Of a DNA stretch of 64,000 nucleotides, positions 20,201 to 25,157 are shown one piece after another (the stretch's first letter is position 1; each line of letters opens with the position of its first letter). Both the position numbers and the translations under genes were made by a program. The DNA comes from Clostridium cellulovorans 743B (GTDB lineage: Bacteria > Bacillota > Clostridia > Clostridiales > Clostridiaceae), in assembly GCF_000145275.1 (NCBI RefSeq), contig NC_014393.1:682001-746000 (forward strand), written 5' to 3'. Below the pieces are notes generated by a model. The model was not told the DNA's origin. It made no database searches and saw only the letters and a list, made by a program, of their open reading frames with translations.

Positions 20201-21161
20201 ACTGGCAGCAGCGACAGGAGGTTTATCTCTAGGAGCCACGATAGCGATAAACGCAGGAGCCTCTTTTGTAGGTAATGTAGCAGGGCAATATATTTCTAAA
20301 GGTGAGGTTAATTGGAAGGAAGCAGCAGTTTCGGCAGTTGTTGGCGGTGGAGGAGCAGCAGCTGGACACTATGCTAAAAAAATTGTAAGTAAATTACCTT
20401 CGATACCAAAGCCACCAGTAATAAGTAGAGCAGAGCAACTGCTAAATAAAGCAAAAGCCAGGGTAAAAGTACTTGGGGATGCTGGAATGAGCAGACTGAA
20501 CCAAATTTCAGACAATATAGCTTCTAAGATATCTTCTAAATTGTCTCCTCAAATGTCTTTTGCTGGAGTTGGCAATATCAATCTTCCTAAGACAAGTTTT
20601 AGAGGCAATGTTAAAGAAGTTGGAATTTTCAAGAAAGCTGATACTAGCGTACAGAAGAACTTTAAGGACGTTGTTAAGACTAATGAAAAAAGAATAGAAG
20701 CGTTGAATAGTTCTGGTGGTATTAATAAGAACATAAATAAAACTCAGAGCGGAAGTAAATCATTCTATACTGTGCAAAATGCAGAAGATGGAGCAAGGCT
20801 TTTAAATGATGGAACACCTTGGCCAACAGAACCACATAAAGCTAATCTTGGTGAAGGAGTATATTCATGGGATAACTTAGAGGATGCTGAAAACTACTTA
20901 AAATTAAAGAAACGTAGAACTGATGTAGAATTAAATATATATGAATTTAAAGTAGCTAACAAGGATTTAGCTAAGATGAAGAGCCTTGATATGACTAAAT
21001 TACCTGACGATGAAGTTGATGCATTTTTGGATATTCACGCTAAATTAAATGGAGGTACTCCTAATCATGGTCTAGAGTATATACGAAGGGCAACTAATAT
21101 TGGTGTAGAGAACTACTTTCATAGTTCAGTATTTAAATACTTGAAATTTACTAAAAAATAA
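11295..21161 (+). CDS. Giant secreted Rhs/YD-repeat polymorphic toxin
   Basis: Predicted secreted contact or surface toxin of 3288 residues. Order of parts from the ATG at 11295 (GGGAGG upstream; an earlier in-frame ATG at 11238 lacks one): hydrophobic signal segment at about 4-21; Fn3-like segment at about 100-190; two ChW-like repeats at about 217-300 (HVKGAPLSDW; GTWQPWTYDGGICGIYG); right-handed beta-helix at about 350-935, ending NYWGASDGP; DUF6531-like entry domain at about 960-1015; YD repeats (YxYDxxGR) at about 1080-2840, with a dockerin-like loop at 1930; Rhs core YAGYRYDKETGNYYLNSRMYD through DPTGH at about 2915; a Gly/Ala-rich hydrophobic segment at 2920-3030; and a variable 143-residue toxin tip from about 3146. 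The tip is unassigned, possibly ADP-ribosyltransferase-like (GEGVYSW). A candidate immunity gene follows 13 bp later. Confidence 0.9.
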   Translation: MKKFKRFIAFFLIFSIIFTQNQQILVDTFKNVDLDINLGVLSNITLPTIPTSEKTTTTQNRDIPNLEQMHTLELEELNNLTTENQSITMEKQNLLSFQTPSIIEVRSINDSTNLINWTYEEDFEYQLEVDGQIVDLKSVKGYVHNFDSNNKTHIYRIRSKSQEQFSQWSEAVTKATEPGKTLTDSVLPIDRNLLKRRIPTATNPIVALTDTISEPSVQYEVHVKGAPLSDWQNSKDGRLIVTNGIDAIKVSLLSPPSGLKIKYRVYSENGTWQPWTYDGGICGIYGKNIQMIEMKLEGITTSFSIGYILTNNANQESFPLEMDGETSGTMGTNSGIFLACLVNNNDSKVEVIDKDTTWKKSEGPHIIDGIVRVEPGVTLTIEPGTKVIFQKYKYRENGLYINGKVIMEGTPSEKIQFSSMVDGQAVSTDQYYFRGIYVLPTGEIKASYVDMELDRKDNYILVNGDVSFNYCNFNCVGDSGIDWNYVIYAKVEREKVLNVSNCTFSNAGQGIGLGDSFGEVNITNNSFSNTIRDSIQVGISDYETYSVLANIKANTIVGGKNGISLKGIRSNIVNIKVTDNVIKNCSETGVYIEEYLGSLTFQRNTISGVDTNRVKELSGPIVVKVEKLGTNFSSVISAVNPKDVALKNTLSGNNFDAIVLNGTINENSRLFNGTNRYLVRSYLDISKDKTLSIEDGTIIHLRGEVVVYGCIRSEGKANNQIVFTSVNSEYTLPYKPTSDPAQKIMDDFFPWINIRNSGSFLGLNTVINRGGGPRKAGGPGYCSINLDGKLTLINSSVFNSTNAGIDAFKDNESTEPSDLTIINCSITHNMGHGIWIGHIPATIINSDIHQNDSGIVTFADDTVIAGNSFVGNRTSAVNYWNDTKDKYIDLRNNYWGASDGPYATDTGGGAWEGKGQKVNVYPGYAVVYPFLKTPSDCVPVGDLNNYVRSVQLRDQKWFGSQGVSVATGNYCKTFMDMEDCFPNLGLSLSHTYNSKDETVSILGKGWRLSLQGEISDFSSSAGTAMKKVVLPSGETQTFTVNSNGTFTANDSRNTLTKAGDTFTLTNKEQMQYLFNSSGKLYCVKDKNGNAVNIAYDNGKIDRVYDETNKSFKLTYDAATGYIDKITESFGTVTGRIVDFNYDSSKRLSSVTDASGNVTNYVYSGIGLLQDTKSGEGALLERIIYTLDGGSYKVRQKIDNYGNSFTYKYDDFVNRTIVTESNGWVKEYWCDSYGYPTVTIYPDRSTENKEYYLDASGENKYGEIKASMDIYGNRTEYIRDGRGNVTKQINPDESEKNFAYDDKNNLIKEVNEDGNVTYYCYDANKINLIQKVQPLNGTDPLVNPLDETKFAITSYEYYSETERVQNGYKVKGSLKTEKTPLGNTTTFKYDANGNKTVVTDGFGNNTVYTYDSYNNEASMTTSEGYKTTYVYDMNGRLEKATLHGGEVTRTVYDNEGQKLKEITPNIYDAALDNIDAHTYSGEHGTRFTYYYNGKVATATDAMGNTTRYYYDKYGNVSKEIKPNKSVYLYQYDCHNRPIKTTFKESDASTTEILIEEFNYSLSYDRTLESNVLIKSHKQYIDNTNTVTSILKFDYANRLVKVKNSDGTEISTKYTPSGLKLIEKDEDSNETLYNYDALGRLIKKWTPISENDDVTYYSYSGFQYDKDGNKKVEWTGKNLVEYGVSVSILDPNAIKLTYDYYKDGKVQSKVDNEGRRTDYEYSKDRVLTKETVFLTYGGKYEITEYRNNYLGKPIKTLVKTAKQDIIGNSITDSALSNMWTTYEYDKNGNLKNVKNYGVVDGTDILSTTPVLNVTSYEYDNLNRETKQTKQAKNTAGNDTTIFTSKNYSWDGKVLNSRDGNGRVTTNTYDLRGRLVKVRDPKGQYTLFTYDYLGRVLSKTISRLNEDYNSYIQKFNAAINTTPDSPNWDPEYDFNKDNVVDLYDNVIINRENIDKTLFEYDDMGRVIREIKSSRNPNTLAWDNVTTKAYKYDNQGNVIKELDALGYEQGSGATPAEKIENGYGTEYTYNLLNKQTSVLTPASKDKGLAFNSKYEYDGLGRVVKDISANQGSYTYEYNNSGKLTKTTLNKKDGSQLVIKTNQYDLGDNLISEKDAKGIETKYEYNLLGKIRKVTTASDATINANTIQYQYDIYGNQALSQESSGRVDLTEYDNAGRKIHEKTQKSDGTQVIEKFYFNDGNGNVVAFIDGNGNKTTSTYDEQNKITSKRINVTYVDGSTKENRITYEYDIFGQLISETDPLGNVLKYKYDAFGRVIDKRDAYNKVIQILTYNANGSQKESFDALNNEITYIYDKDKRLIKSINGDEATGTIAAEQVYDERNNVIEKRDGNGNSTKYQYDELNKLKSVTNALGQVTSYTYDDNGNMETMTDGNGNVTYYEYNCANKPIKIKTLKKDITTNVSGNTVDLSTANLSEGYTYYVDGNIKTRTSKNTDVTTYTYDIYGRKLTEVIGSINNSYTYDKNDNLLTVKDSTGTTTRTYDALNRTITKDVPNGGTTKYLYDSTNGVDPGCYAEVSTDAKGFVTTKIFDKAKRLYKVTESGNTTTYNYYDNGNRQEVIYPNGSKEVYYYNKNNTLAKLENKNPNGSIAESFVYEYDNSGNITAKVDKKGKTIYTYDRLNRVETTTEQDGKITTYKYDNAGNRTSMSAVFGSNVETTEYYYDSLNRLRYSHQLLTGIQDSGVALTAEKQNSKYDYDENGNQIKVTETSYDSTKQQNVVKETINKYDKLNQLIETTTKDGVVVKNAYNAEGYRVAKDVNGVKTNFVYEGDKVVLELDASGNEKGRNIYGENLISRNADGQKVYYLYNGHSDVTTLTNEAGAIIGTYYYDEFGAVEESTGTVDNPFLYAGYRYDKETGNYYLNSRMYDPVTARFLQEDTYRGSYNDPLSLNLYTYCYNNPLIYDDPTGHWLHIAIGALVGAVAGVAINAVSDYLDDGKFNKGWKSYAGAAVEGAITGGLAAATGGLSLGATIAINAGASFVGNVAGQYISKGEVNWKEAAVSAVVGGGGAAAGHYAKKIVSKLPSIPKPPVISRAEQLLNKAKARVKVLGDAGMSRLNQISDNIASKISSKLSPQMSFAGVGNINLPKTSFRGNVKEVGIFKKADTSVQKNFKDVVKTNEKRIEALNSSGGINKNINKTQSGSKSFYTVQNAEDGARLLNDGTPWPTEPHKANLGEGVYSWDNLEDAENYLKLKKRRTDVELNIYEFKVANKDLAKMKSLDMTKLPDDEVDAFLDIHAKLNGGTPNHGLEYIRRATNIGVENYFHSSVFKYLKFTKK
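17082..17117 (+). other. Dockerin-like calcium loop inside the YD repeats
   Basis: Residues 1930-1941 of the Rhs protein read DFNKDNVVDLYD. Positions 1, 3, 5, 9 and 12 are D, N, D, D, D, the calcium ligands of a dockerin/EF-hand loop. It is preceded by FNAAINTTPDSPNWDPEY, a spacing seen in single-loop dockerin-like modules. Only one loop is present, whereas a classic type I dockerin has two. Confidence 0.6.
20341..20729 (+). repeat. Duplicated rhs 3' block, copy 1 (in full-length gene)
   Basis: This 389-bp block encodes the end of the hydrophobic segment and the linker (about GGGGAAAGHYAKK to SSGGINK). It matches 22218-22606 at a constant offset of 1877 bp with only scattered substitutions. 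Similarity stops abruptly where the toxin tips diverge. Confidence 0.93.
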
Positions 21162-21174
21162 TGGAGTGGTGTAA

Positions 21175-21600
21175 ATGAGTATGTACGAACACACTTATCG
21201 CGTATTTAAGTCGTCTTGGGGGATAAGCATAAAAATAACTGCTGAAATTACAACAGTTGGTAACTGCGATGAAGATAGTAAATATGATAAAATATGTGAT
21301 GGTTTAATGGCAGGTTATGCAAGTAAACCTTTAGTAGATGGCGAAAAGTTTTTAGAGGAAGATAAAATATTCCTATGGGAAGGGTTGAAAAGAGTAGGTG
21401 ATTTAATAGTTAATACATCACCGTATAAGGCAGATACGTTAATAATTATACATTCGCTAGTTTTTAGTTTATGTGATTTTCAGGAAGAAGGGTTGACTGC
21501 TGCAATAATTGAATGGGCTGCAAATGCATGTGGTTTTCAAGCACCAATTATTAATGTAAGTTTCAATAAAGAGTTAAATAAATATGAGTTTAAATATTAG
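21175..21600 (+). CDS. Candidate immunity protein for the Rhs tip
   Basis: Small soluble protein of 141 residues with no signal peptide; I recognise no family. It begins MSMYEHTYRVFKSSWGISIK, is acidic in the middle and ends NVSFNKELNKYEFKY. Position is the evidence: it starts 13 bp after the rhs stop with its own GGAG site eight bases before the ATG, the usual place for the cognate antitoxin of a polymorphic toxin. A second ATG two codons later is possible. A terminator follows at 21747-21787. The pairing with the toxin tip is inferred. Confidence 0.6.
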   Translation: MSMYEHTYRVFKSSWGISIKITAEITTVGNCDEDSKYDKICDGLMAGYASKPLVDGEKFLEEDKIFLWEGLKRVGDLIVNTSPYKADTLIIIHSLVFSLCDFQEEGLTAAIIEWAANACGFQAPIINVSFNKELNKYEFKY

Positions 21601-22217
21601 TAAGTACAATAATTAATAGATGTTTTTACCACATAACTATGTTAGGATTGTTGAGTAATATGAAAGATTAATCTGAATGGTCAGAAGCACATTAATACTA
21701 TAGCCTATTGTAACTGATTAATCTAAATAATGAAGTGAAAAGATGAAATGAACCAGCTGAAATTAAGTAAGCTGGTTCATTATTTTTAGTGGTTAATATA
21801 TAGTATCAATACATCATTCAAAAGAATCATACTAAAAAGCAACAATAACACATCAGAAAAGCAGAGAACCCAAATCTTCGATTTGGTGTGAGTTGTTTTC
21901 ACAGAGTACAACGGAGTATTAAAAGACTGCAAATTAGAGTGATGATGAATTTTAAAAGTGATGAATAAAGGCTAAAACAATATGTAGCTTGATAAACTAG
22001 CAAAGTCTAGACACAATAATTCCGATTATGAGTATAGTTGGTTCATGGCTATAGTATGTGTAGGATAAAGAGATTAATATTTCAACAGATAAAAGATTTC
22101 CTGTATAATTAGAACAAGTATCTTTAGTAATTGGAAAATTAGAATGAAAAATACATGTAACCTAGCGATTTGAAAAATACTGGATCCAATAAAAATAAAC
22201 AGCGTTTTGAACACTTA
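21601..22217. other. Gap between first immunity gene and orphan cassette
   Basis: About 617 bp with no supportable gene. It holds the terminator of the rhs/immunity unit, two adjacent small hairpins at 21870-21903, and otherwise AT-rich sequence that I cannot match to a toxin tip. The rhs-homologous block begins at 22218. Confidence 0.5.
21747..21787 (+). terminator. Rho-independent terminator after first toxin/immunity unit
   Basis: A 12-bp stem (AATGAACCAGCT at 21747-21758 with AGCTGGTTCATT at 21770-21781) followed by a T-rich tract. The surrounding 60 bp (21728-21787) recur almost identically at 24622-24681. Confidence 0.88.
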
Positions 22218-22606
22218 TTGGTGGTGGAGGAGCAGCAACTGGACACTATGCTAAAAAAATTGTAAGTAAACTACCTGCGATACCAAAGCCACCAGTAATA
22301 AGTAGAGCAGAGCAACTGCTAAATAAAGCAAAAGCCAGGGTAAAAGTATTTGGGGATGCTGGAATGAGCAGACTGAACCAAATTTCAGACAATATAGCTT
22401 CTAAGATATCTTCTAAATTGTCTCCTCAAATGTCTTTCGCCGGAGTTGGTAATGTTAATCTCCCTAAGACAAATTTCAGGGATACTGTTAAGGATTTAGG
22501 GTTTTTCAAAAAAGCTGATACTAGCGTACAGAAGAACTTTAAGGAAGCTGTTAAGACTAATGAAAAAAGATTAGAAGCGTTGAATAGTTCTGGTGGTATT
22601 AATAAG
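22218..22606 (+). repeat. Duplicated rhs 3' block, copy 2 (orphan)
   Basis: Homologous to 20341-20729 with no indels. The reading frame stays open through the block, but an in-frame TGA lies just upstream at about 22209 and there is no start codon before the internal ATG at 22364. This is what a promoterless, startless donor cassette looks like. Confidence 0.93.
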
Positions 22607-22960
22607 GGGGCGGGTAATCCTGTTTCTAGAAAGCAAGCTTTGTCAGAAATTAAGAAGGATTTAGGGATAAGTAAATCGCAACAGCCTCTTGAGCAAAAAA
22701 TGGTTCCTTTATTGGATGAGAATAAAAATAGAATTCTAGATGCGAATAATAACTTTGTAGAAACACGTGAGTTAACATATTCAGTGCAAGGAAAATTTGA
22801 TGTACAAGGAAATCCTATAGATAAGGTGGTTATACAAGATCATTCTTACGGACATTATTATAATTCTGGTATTGGCAATCAACCTTCTCATTTTAATGTT
22901 AGACCTTCAACAAATACTAAGAACGGAGCCGTTCAGGGTATGAAGGACCATTATTACTAA
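22364..22960 (+). CDS. Orphan Rhs C-terminal toxin cassette, HNH/EndoVII-like nuclease
   Basis: The frame really begins at the repeat border (22218); 22364 is only the first internal ATG, with a poor upstream site, so the cassette may not be translated efficiently until joined to a full rhs gene. Residues 1-80 copy the linker of the full-length Rhs. A new 115-residue tip begins at GAGNPVSRKQALSEIKKDLG and contains SKSQQP, IQDHSYGHYY and SHFNVRP. That pattern (DH, G-H, HFN) resembles HNH/Endonuclease VII-fold toxins of the Tox-HNH-EHHH type, which are predicted DNases; the assignment is from memory of the motif. A candidate Imm50-like immunity gene follows 18 bp later. Confidence 0.72.
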   Translation: MSRLNQISDNIASKISSKLSPQMSFAGVGNVNLPKTNFRDTVKDLGFFKKADTSVQKNFKEAVKTNEKRLEALNSSGGINKGAGNPVSRKQALSEIKKDLGISKSQQPLEQKMVPLLDENKNRILDANNNFVETRELTYSVQGKFDVQGNPIDKVVIQDHSYGHYYNSGIGNQPSHFNVRPSTNTKNGAVQGMKDHYY

Positions 22961-22978
22961 AAAATAGGTGGTGAAACT

Positions 22979-23362
22979 ATGTTTGAAGGAATTGATAATG
23001 CAGTTGTAATTAAGAATATTTTTGGTGACAAAAATGTATTTGAAAAAGCTGAACTAATTAATGTAAATTGGCAAATGATTGATTCTAGAATTGAGTTATC
23101 AATATTAGTTCATGATGAGCCAACAAAGGTTCCTAAAAAATGGGGGGTCTTTGAAAGTGTCTATGTAAGGCTAGAGTTTTATGGCTTGAACTATTTAAGA
23201 ATAGATGTAAAAGAAGATAAGCCAAGAATCGAGAAGTTTACGATGCAGAGCAATAGCGATAAGTACTGTTGCAAAATATCTATGAGTGATGAGCAGGAAA
23301 TTCAGTGTACGTTTGAAGTGGCTCGTATTCAAAATATTAAACCGTTTGTAGATAAGCAGTAA
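22979..23362 (+). CDS. Candidate immunity protein, Imm50-like
   Basis: 127 residues, acidic and soluble. The N-terminus MFEGIDNAVVIKNIFGDKNVF followed by EKAELINVNW resembles the Imm50 family of polymorphic-toxin immunity proteins. It has its own site (AGGTGGTGAAACT before the ATG), so it could be made even if the orphan toxin is not, giving protection against non-self toxins with this tip. A truncated relative (MYLEIDNKFVLDNIFGDIDVF) occurs at 24942-25034 behind a decayed copy of the same toxin, which supports pairing of this immunity type with the HNH-like tip. Confidence 0.65.
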   Translation: MFEGIDNAVVIKNIFGDKNVFEKAELINVNWQMIDSRIELSILVHDEPTKVPKKWGVFESVYVRLEFYGLNYLRIDVKEDKPRIEKFTMQSNSDKYCCKISMSDEQEIQCTFEVARIQNIKPFVDKQ

Positions 23363-23404
23363 ATATTTATCAGTTTAAATCTATGTGGAATTGAGCGATA
23401 TTGT

Positions 23405-23438
23405 AGAAGTGGCACAGATTTTTGTTGCCACTTCTTTT
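23405..23438 (+). terminator. Terminator after Imm50-like gene
   Basis: A 10-bp stem, AGAAGTGGCA (23405-23414) with TGCCACTTCT (23426-23435), 11-nt loop, and a pyrimidine-rich tail. It separates the HNH-like cassette from the next one. Confidence 0.82.
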
Positions 23439-23462
23439 CTCTCACTGCATTTTTCTATCTAA

Positions 23463-23900
23463 GATCAGGGGGCGGGTAAAGCTACCGAAGAATATGTTAC
23501 GCTTTATCATGGCACGAGTGTTGATGCAGCGAATTCAATCAGAACGAATGGTGCGGATTTAAATCATGTGACAAGAGATATGGATTTTGGAAGAGGTTTT
23601 TATACTACTACAGATAAGAATCAAGCTCAGGAGTGGATAAATTCAAGATTTAAAGGAAAGGGTGATATAGTAGAATTTAATGTACCAAAGAGTGAAATCG
23701 ATGCATTAAATAACAAGGTATTTTTAACTGCTGATGCTGAATGGGAAGATTTTGTTAGAAATAGTCGTAATGGGATGACTAATAGTTATGATACGATATC
23801 TGGTCCTATGCTAAGGAATACTTCAAAGAAATTTTATAAAGGACTTGTACCTGCAAGAAGCAGTGGTCACCAAATAGCATTTAATACACAAAATCAGTAG
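23463..23900 (+). pseudogene. Orphan Rhs toxin tip, ADP-ribosyltransferase-like (DUF3990 type)
   Basis: An open frame runs from just after an in-frame stop at 23460 to 23900, with only a GTG at 23568 as a possible start. The real domain begins earlier: DQGAGKATEEYVTLYHGTS, then MDFGRGFYTTTDKNQAQEW, VEFNVP and ISGPM, ending GHQIAFNTQ. The LYHGT and DFGRGFYTT motifs are those of DUF3990-type ADP-ribosyltransferase-fold toxins. The tip lacks the rhs linker altogether, apart from a 13-nt G-rich junction (23467-23479) shared with the previous cassette. It is best read as a silent donor tip rather than an expressed gene. A candidate immunity gene follows. Confidence 0.7.
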
Positions 23901-23937
23901 ATTTACTTAATAAATATATGAAAGGAAAATAAATATT

Positions 23938-24420
23938 ATGAAATATACTATTAGAAAACTTTTTGAAGTTATTGATGAAGTTAAAGATGAAAATGAGTTT
24001 TTTTATGAATTAGATGGTGGAGATGAAGGGGCAGATTACTTTATTGAATTAATAACAAATTTTTCACCAAGAGAAAAAGAGATTATTAAATCAGAGTGCC
24101 ATGGACAGTGCTTAAATAATTTAAGTTTAGGAGAACAAGAGGTAGATGTAGATGGTTTTCTAGTATTTGAACGTATGGCACATGAAGAAGATTACAGAAT
24201 TTTAAGAGTTAATAGTATAGATGAAGTTGAAAAAATTATTTTTGGAAAAGCCGGGATAACTAATATGTTTACCGCAGATATAGTAGTTTTGGAAAATGGA
24301 AAACGAAAGAAATACTCTATAAAAGATAAGAAAGGAAATATCATAAACTTCGAAGATTTTTATAGAAAAGACTATAAAGATTTAGATGATGAGTATTTTC
24401 TTCAATGGATTTCGAGATAA
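23938..24420 (+). CDS. Candidate immunity protein for the ART-like tip
   Basis: 160 residues, strongly acidic, no signal peptide, family not recognised. It begins MKYTIRKLFEVIDEVKDENEF and ends KDLDDEYFLQWISR. It lies 37 bp after the orphan ART-like tip with its own AAAGGAA site, the position expected for the cognate immunity protein. The role is inferred from position, small size and acidic character only. Confidence 0.55.
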   Translation: MKYTIRKLFEVIDEVKDENEFFYELDGGDEGADYFIELITNFSPREKEIIKSECHGQCLNNLSLGEQEVDVDGFLVFERMAHEEDYRILRVNSIDEVEKIIFGKAGITNMFTADIVVLENGKRKKYSIKDKKGNIINFEDFYRKDYKDLDDEYFLQWISR

Positions 24421-24766
24421 ACATAATTATTGTTTTTTACTAAGTGGTGAACTACCTAGTGTATATGAAGTATACTGGGTTAATGCTATTTATTATAATG
24501 CGAGACACGTTAAAGGTTAAAGTATATAATTCCTAAAAAAAGGAATACGGGAATAAAATACTATATAATAAGATTAATCATGAATTTATATATTTAATAA
24601 AAATTCATTGCATAATTGTAATAATGCAGTGAAAAGATGAAATGAATCAGCTGAAATTAAGTAGGCTGGTTCATTATTTTTTAAACAATTTCTCAAGTGT
24701 AAGTATCAGATATGAGAATTTACTTGATAATCAATATGTGTATCTTTACAAGTAAGTAAAACAAGG
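24421..24766. other. Gap before decayed cassette
   Basis: About 345 bp with no supportable gene. It contains a second copy of the 60-bp terminator element (24622-24681). The rest is AT-rich and unassigned. Confidence 0.5.
24622..24681 (+). terminator. Second copy of the cassette-end terminator element
   Basis: This 60-bp segment matches 21728-21787 at about 57 positions. The stem (24641-24651 with 24665-24675) is retained even where a base changed, by a G-T wobble, followed by a T-run. Its recurrence suggests it travels with cassettes, or marks where one ended. Confidence 0.82.
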
Positions 24767-24923
24767 ATAAAAGTTTTAATGGTTGAAGAGCATTCTTATG
24801 GGCATATATAAATCAGGTATTGGAAATCAACCTTCACAGTTTAATGTTAGACCATCTACAAATACTAAAAATGGTAAGGTTTCTGGAACTAAAGAACGTT
24901 ACTATTTTGATTATAGAAATTAA
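24767..24923 (+). pseudogene. Decayed HNH-like toxin tip
   Basis: The translation of one frame gives IKVLMVEEHSYGHI then a stop; the neighbouring frame continues YKSGIGNQPSQFNVRPSTNT, then KNGKVSGTKERYYFDYRN and a stop at 24921-24923. Together these match the end of the HNH-like tip at 22815-22957 with one frameshift in the motif between GH and NSG. Only the last ~50 codons survive, with no linker or start. Confidence 0.85.
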
Positions 24924-24941
24924 AAATAGGAAGGTGAGCGT

Positions 24942-25034
24942 ATGTATTTAGAAATTGATAATAAATTTGTATTAGATAATATTTTTGGAGATATTGATGT
25001 CTTTAAAGGTGCTGAAATAACTAATACAAATTAA
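24942..25034 (+). pseudogene. Truncated Imm50-like immunity gene
   Basis: A 30-residue frame (MYLEIDNKFVLDNIFGDIDV, then FKGAEITNTN) with a good AGGAAGGTGAG site matches the start of the 22979-23362 product and then stops. The homologue continues for about 97 more residues, so this is a truncated relic. Placement behind the decayed HNH-like tip repeats the toxin-immunity order. Confidence 0.82.
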
Positions 25035-25097
25035 CCAGAAACTTAAAACTTTAGGGAATAAGAAACTGCAATGATGGATTGGTGAATAAGGACTTAA

Positions 25098-25139
25098 AAG
25101 AATGGGGCTGTCGCACAAAGTGCAAAGCCCCATTCTTTC
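25098..25139. terminator. Bidirectional terminator between toxin locus and CBM-like gene
   Basis: A 12-bp stem (AAGAATGGGGCT at 25098-25109 with AGCCCCATTCTT at 25126-25137) and an inner GCAC/GTGC pairing. It is G+C-rich for this genome and sits between convergent transcription units. Confidence 0.9.
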
Positions 25140-25157
25140 AATTATAAGATTATTCTG

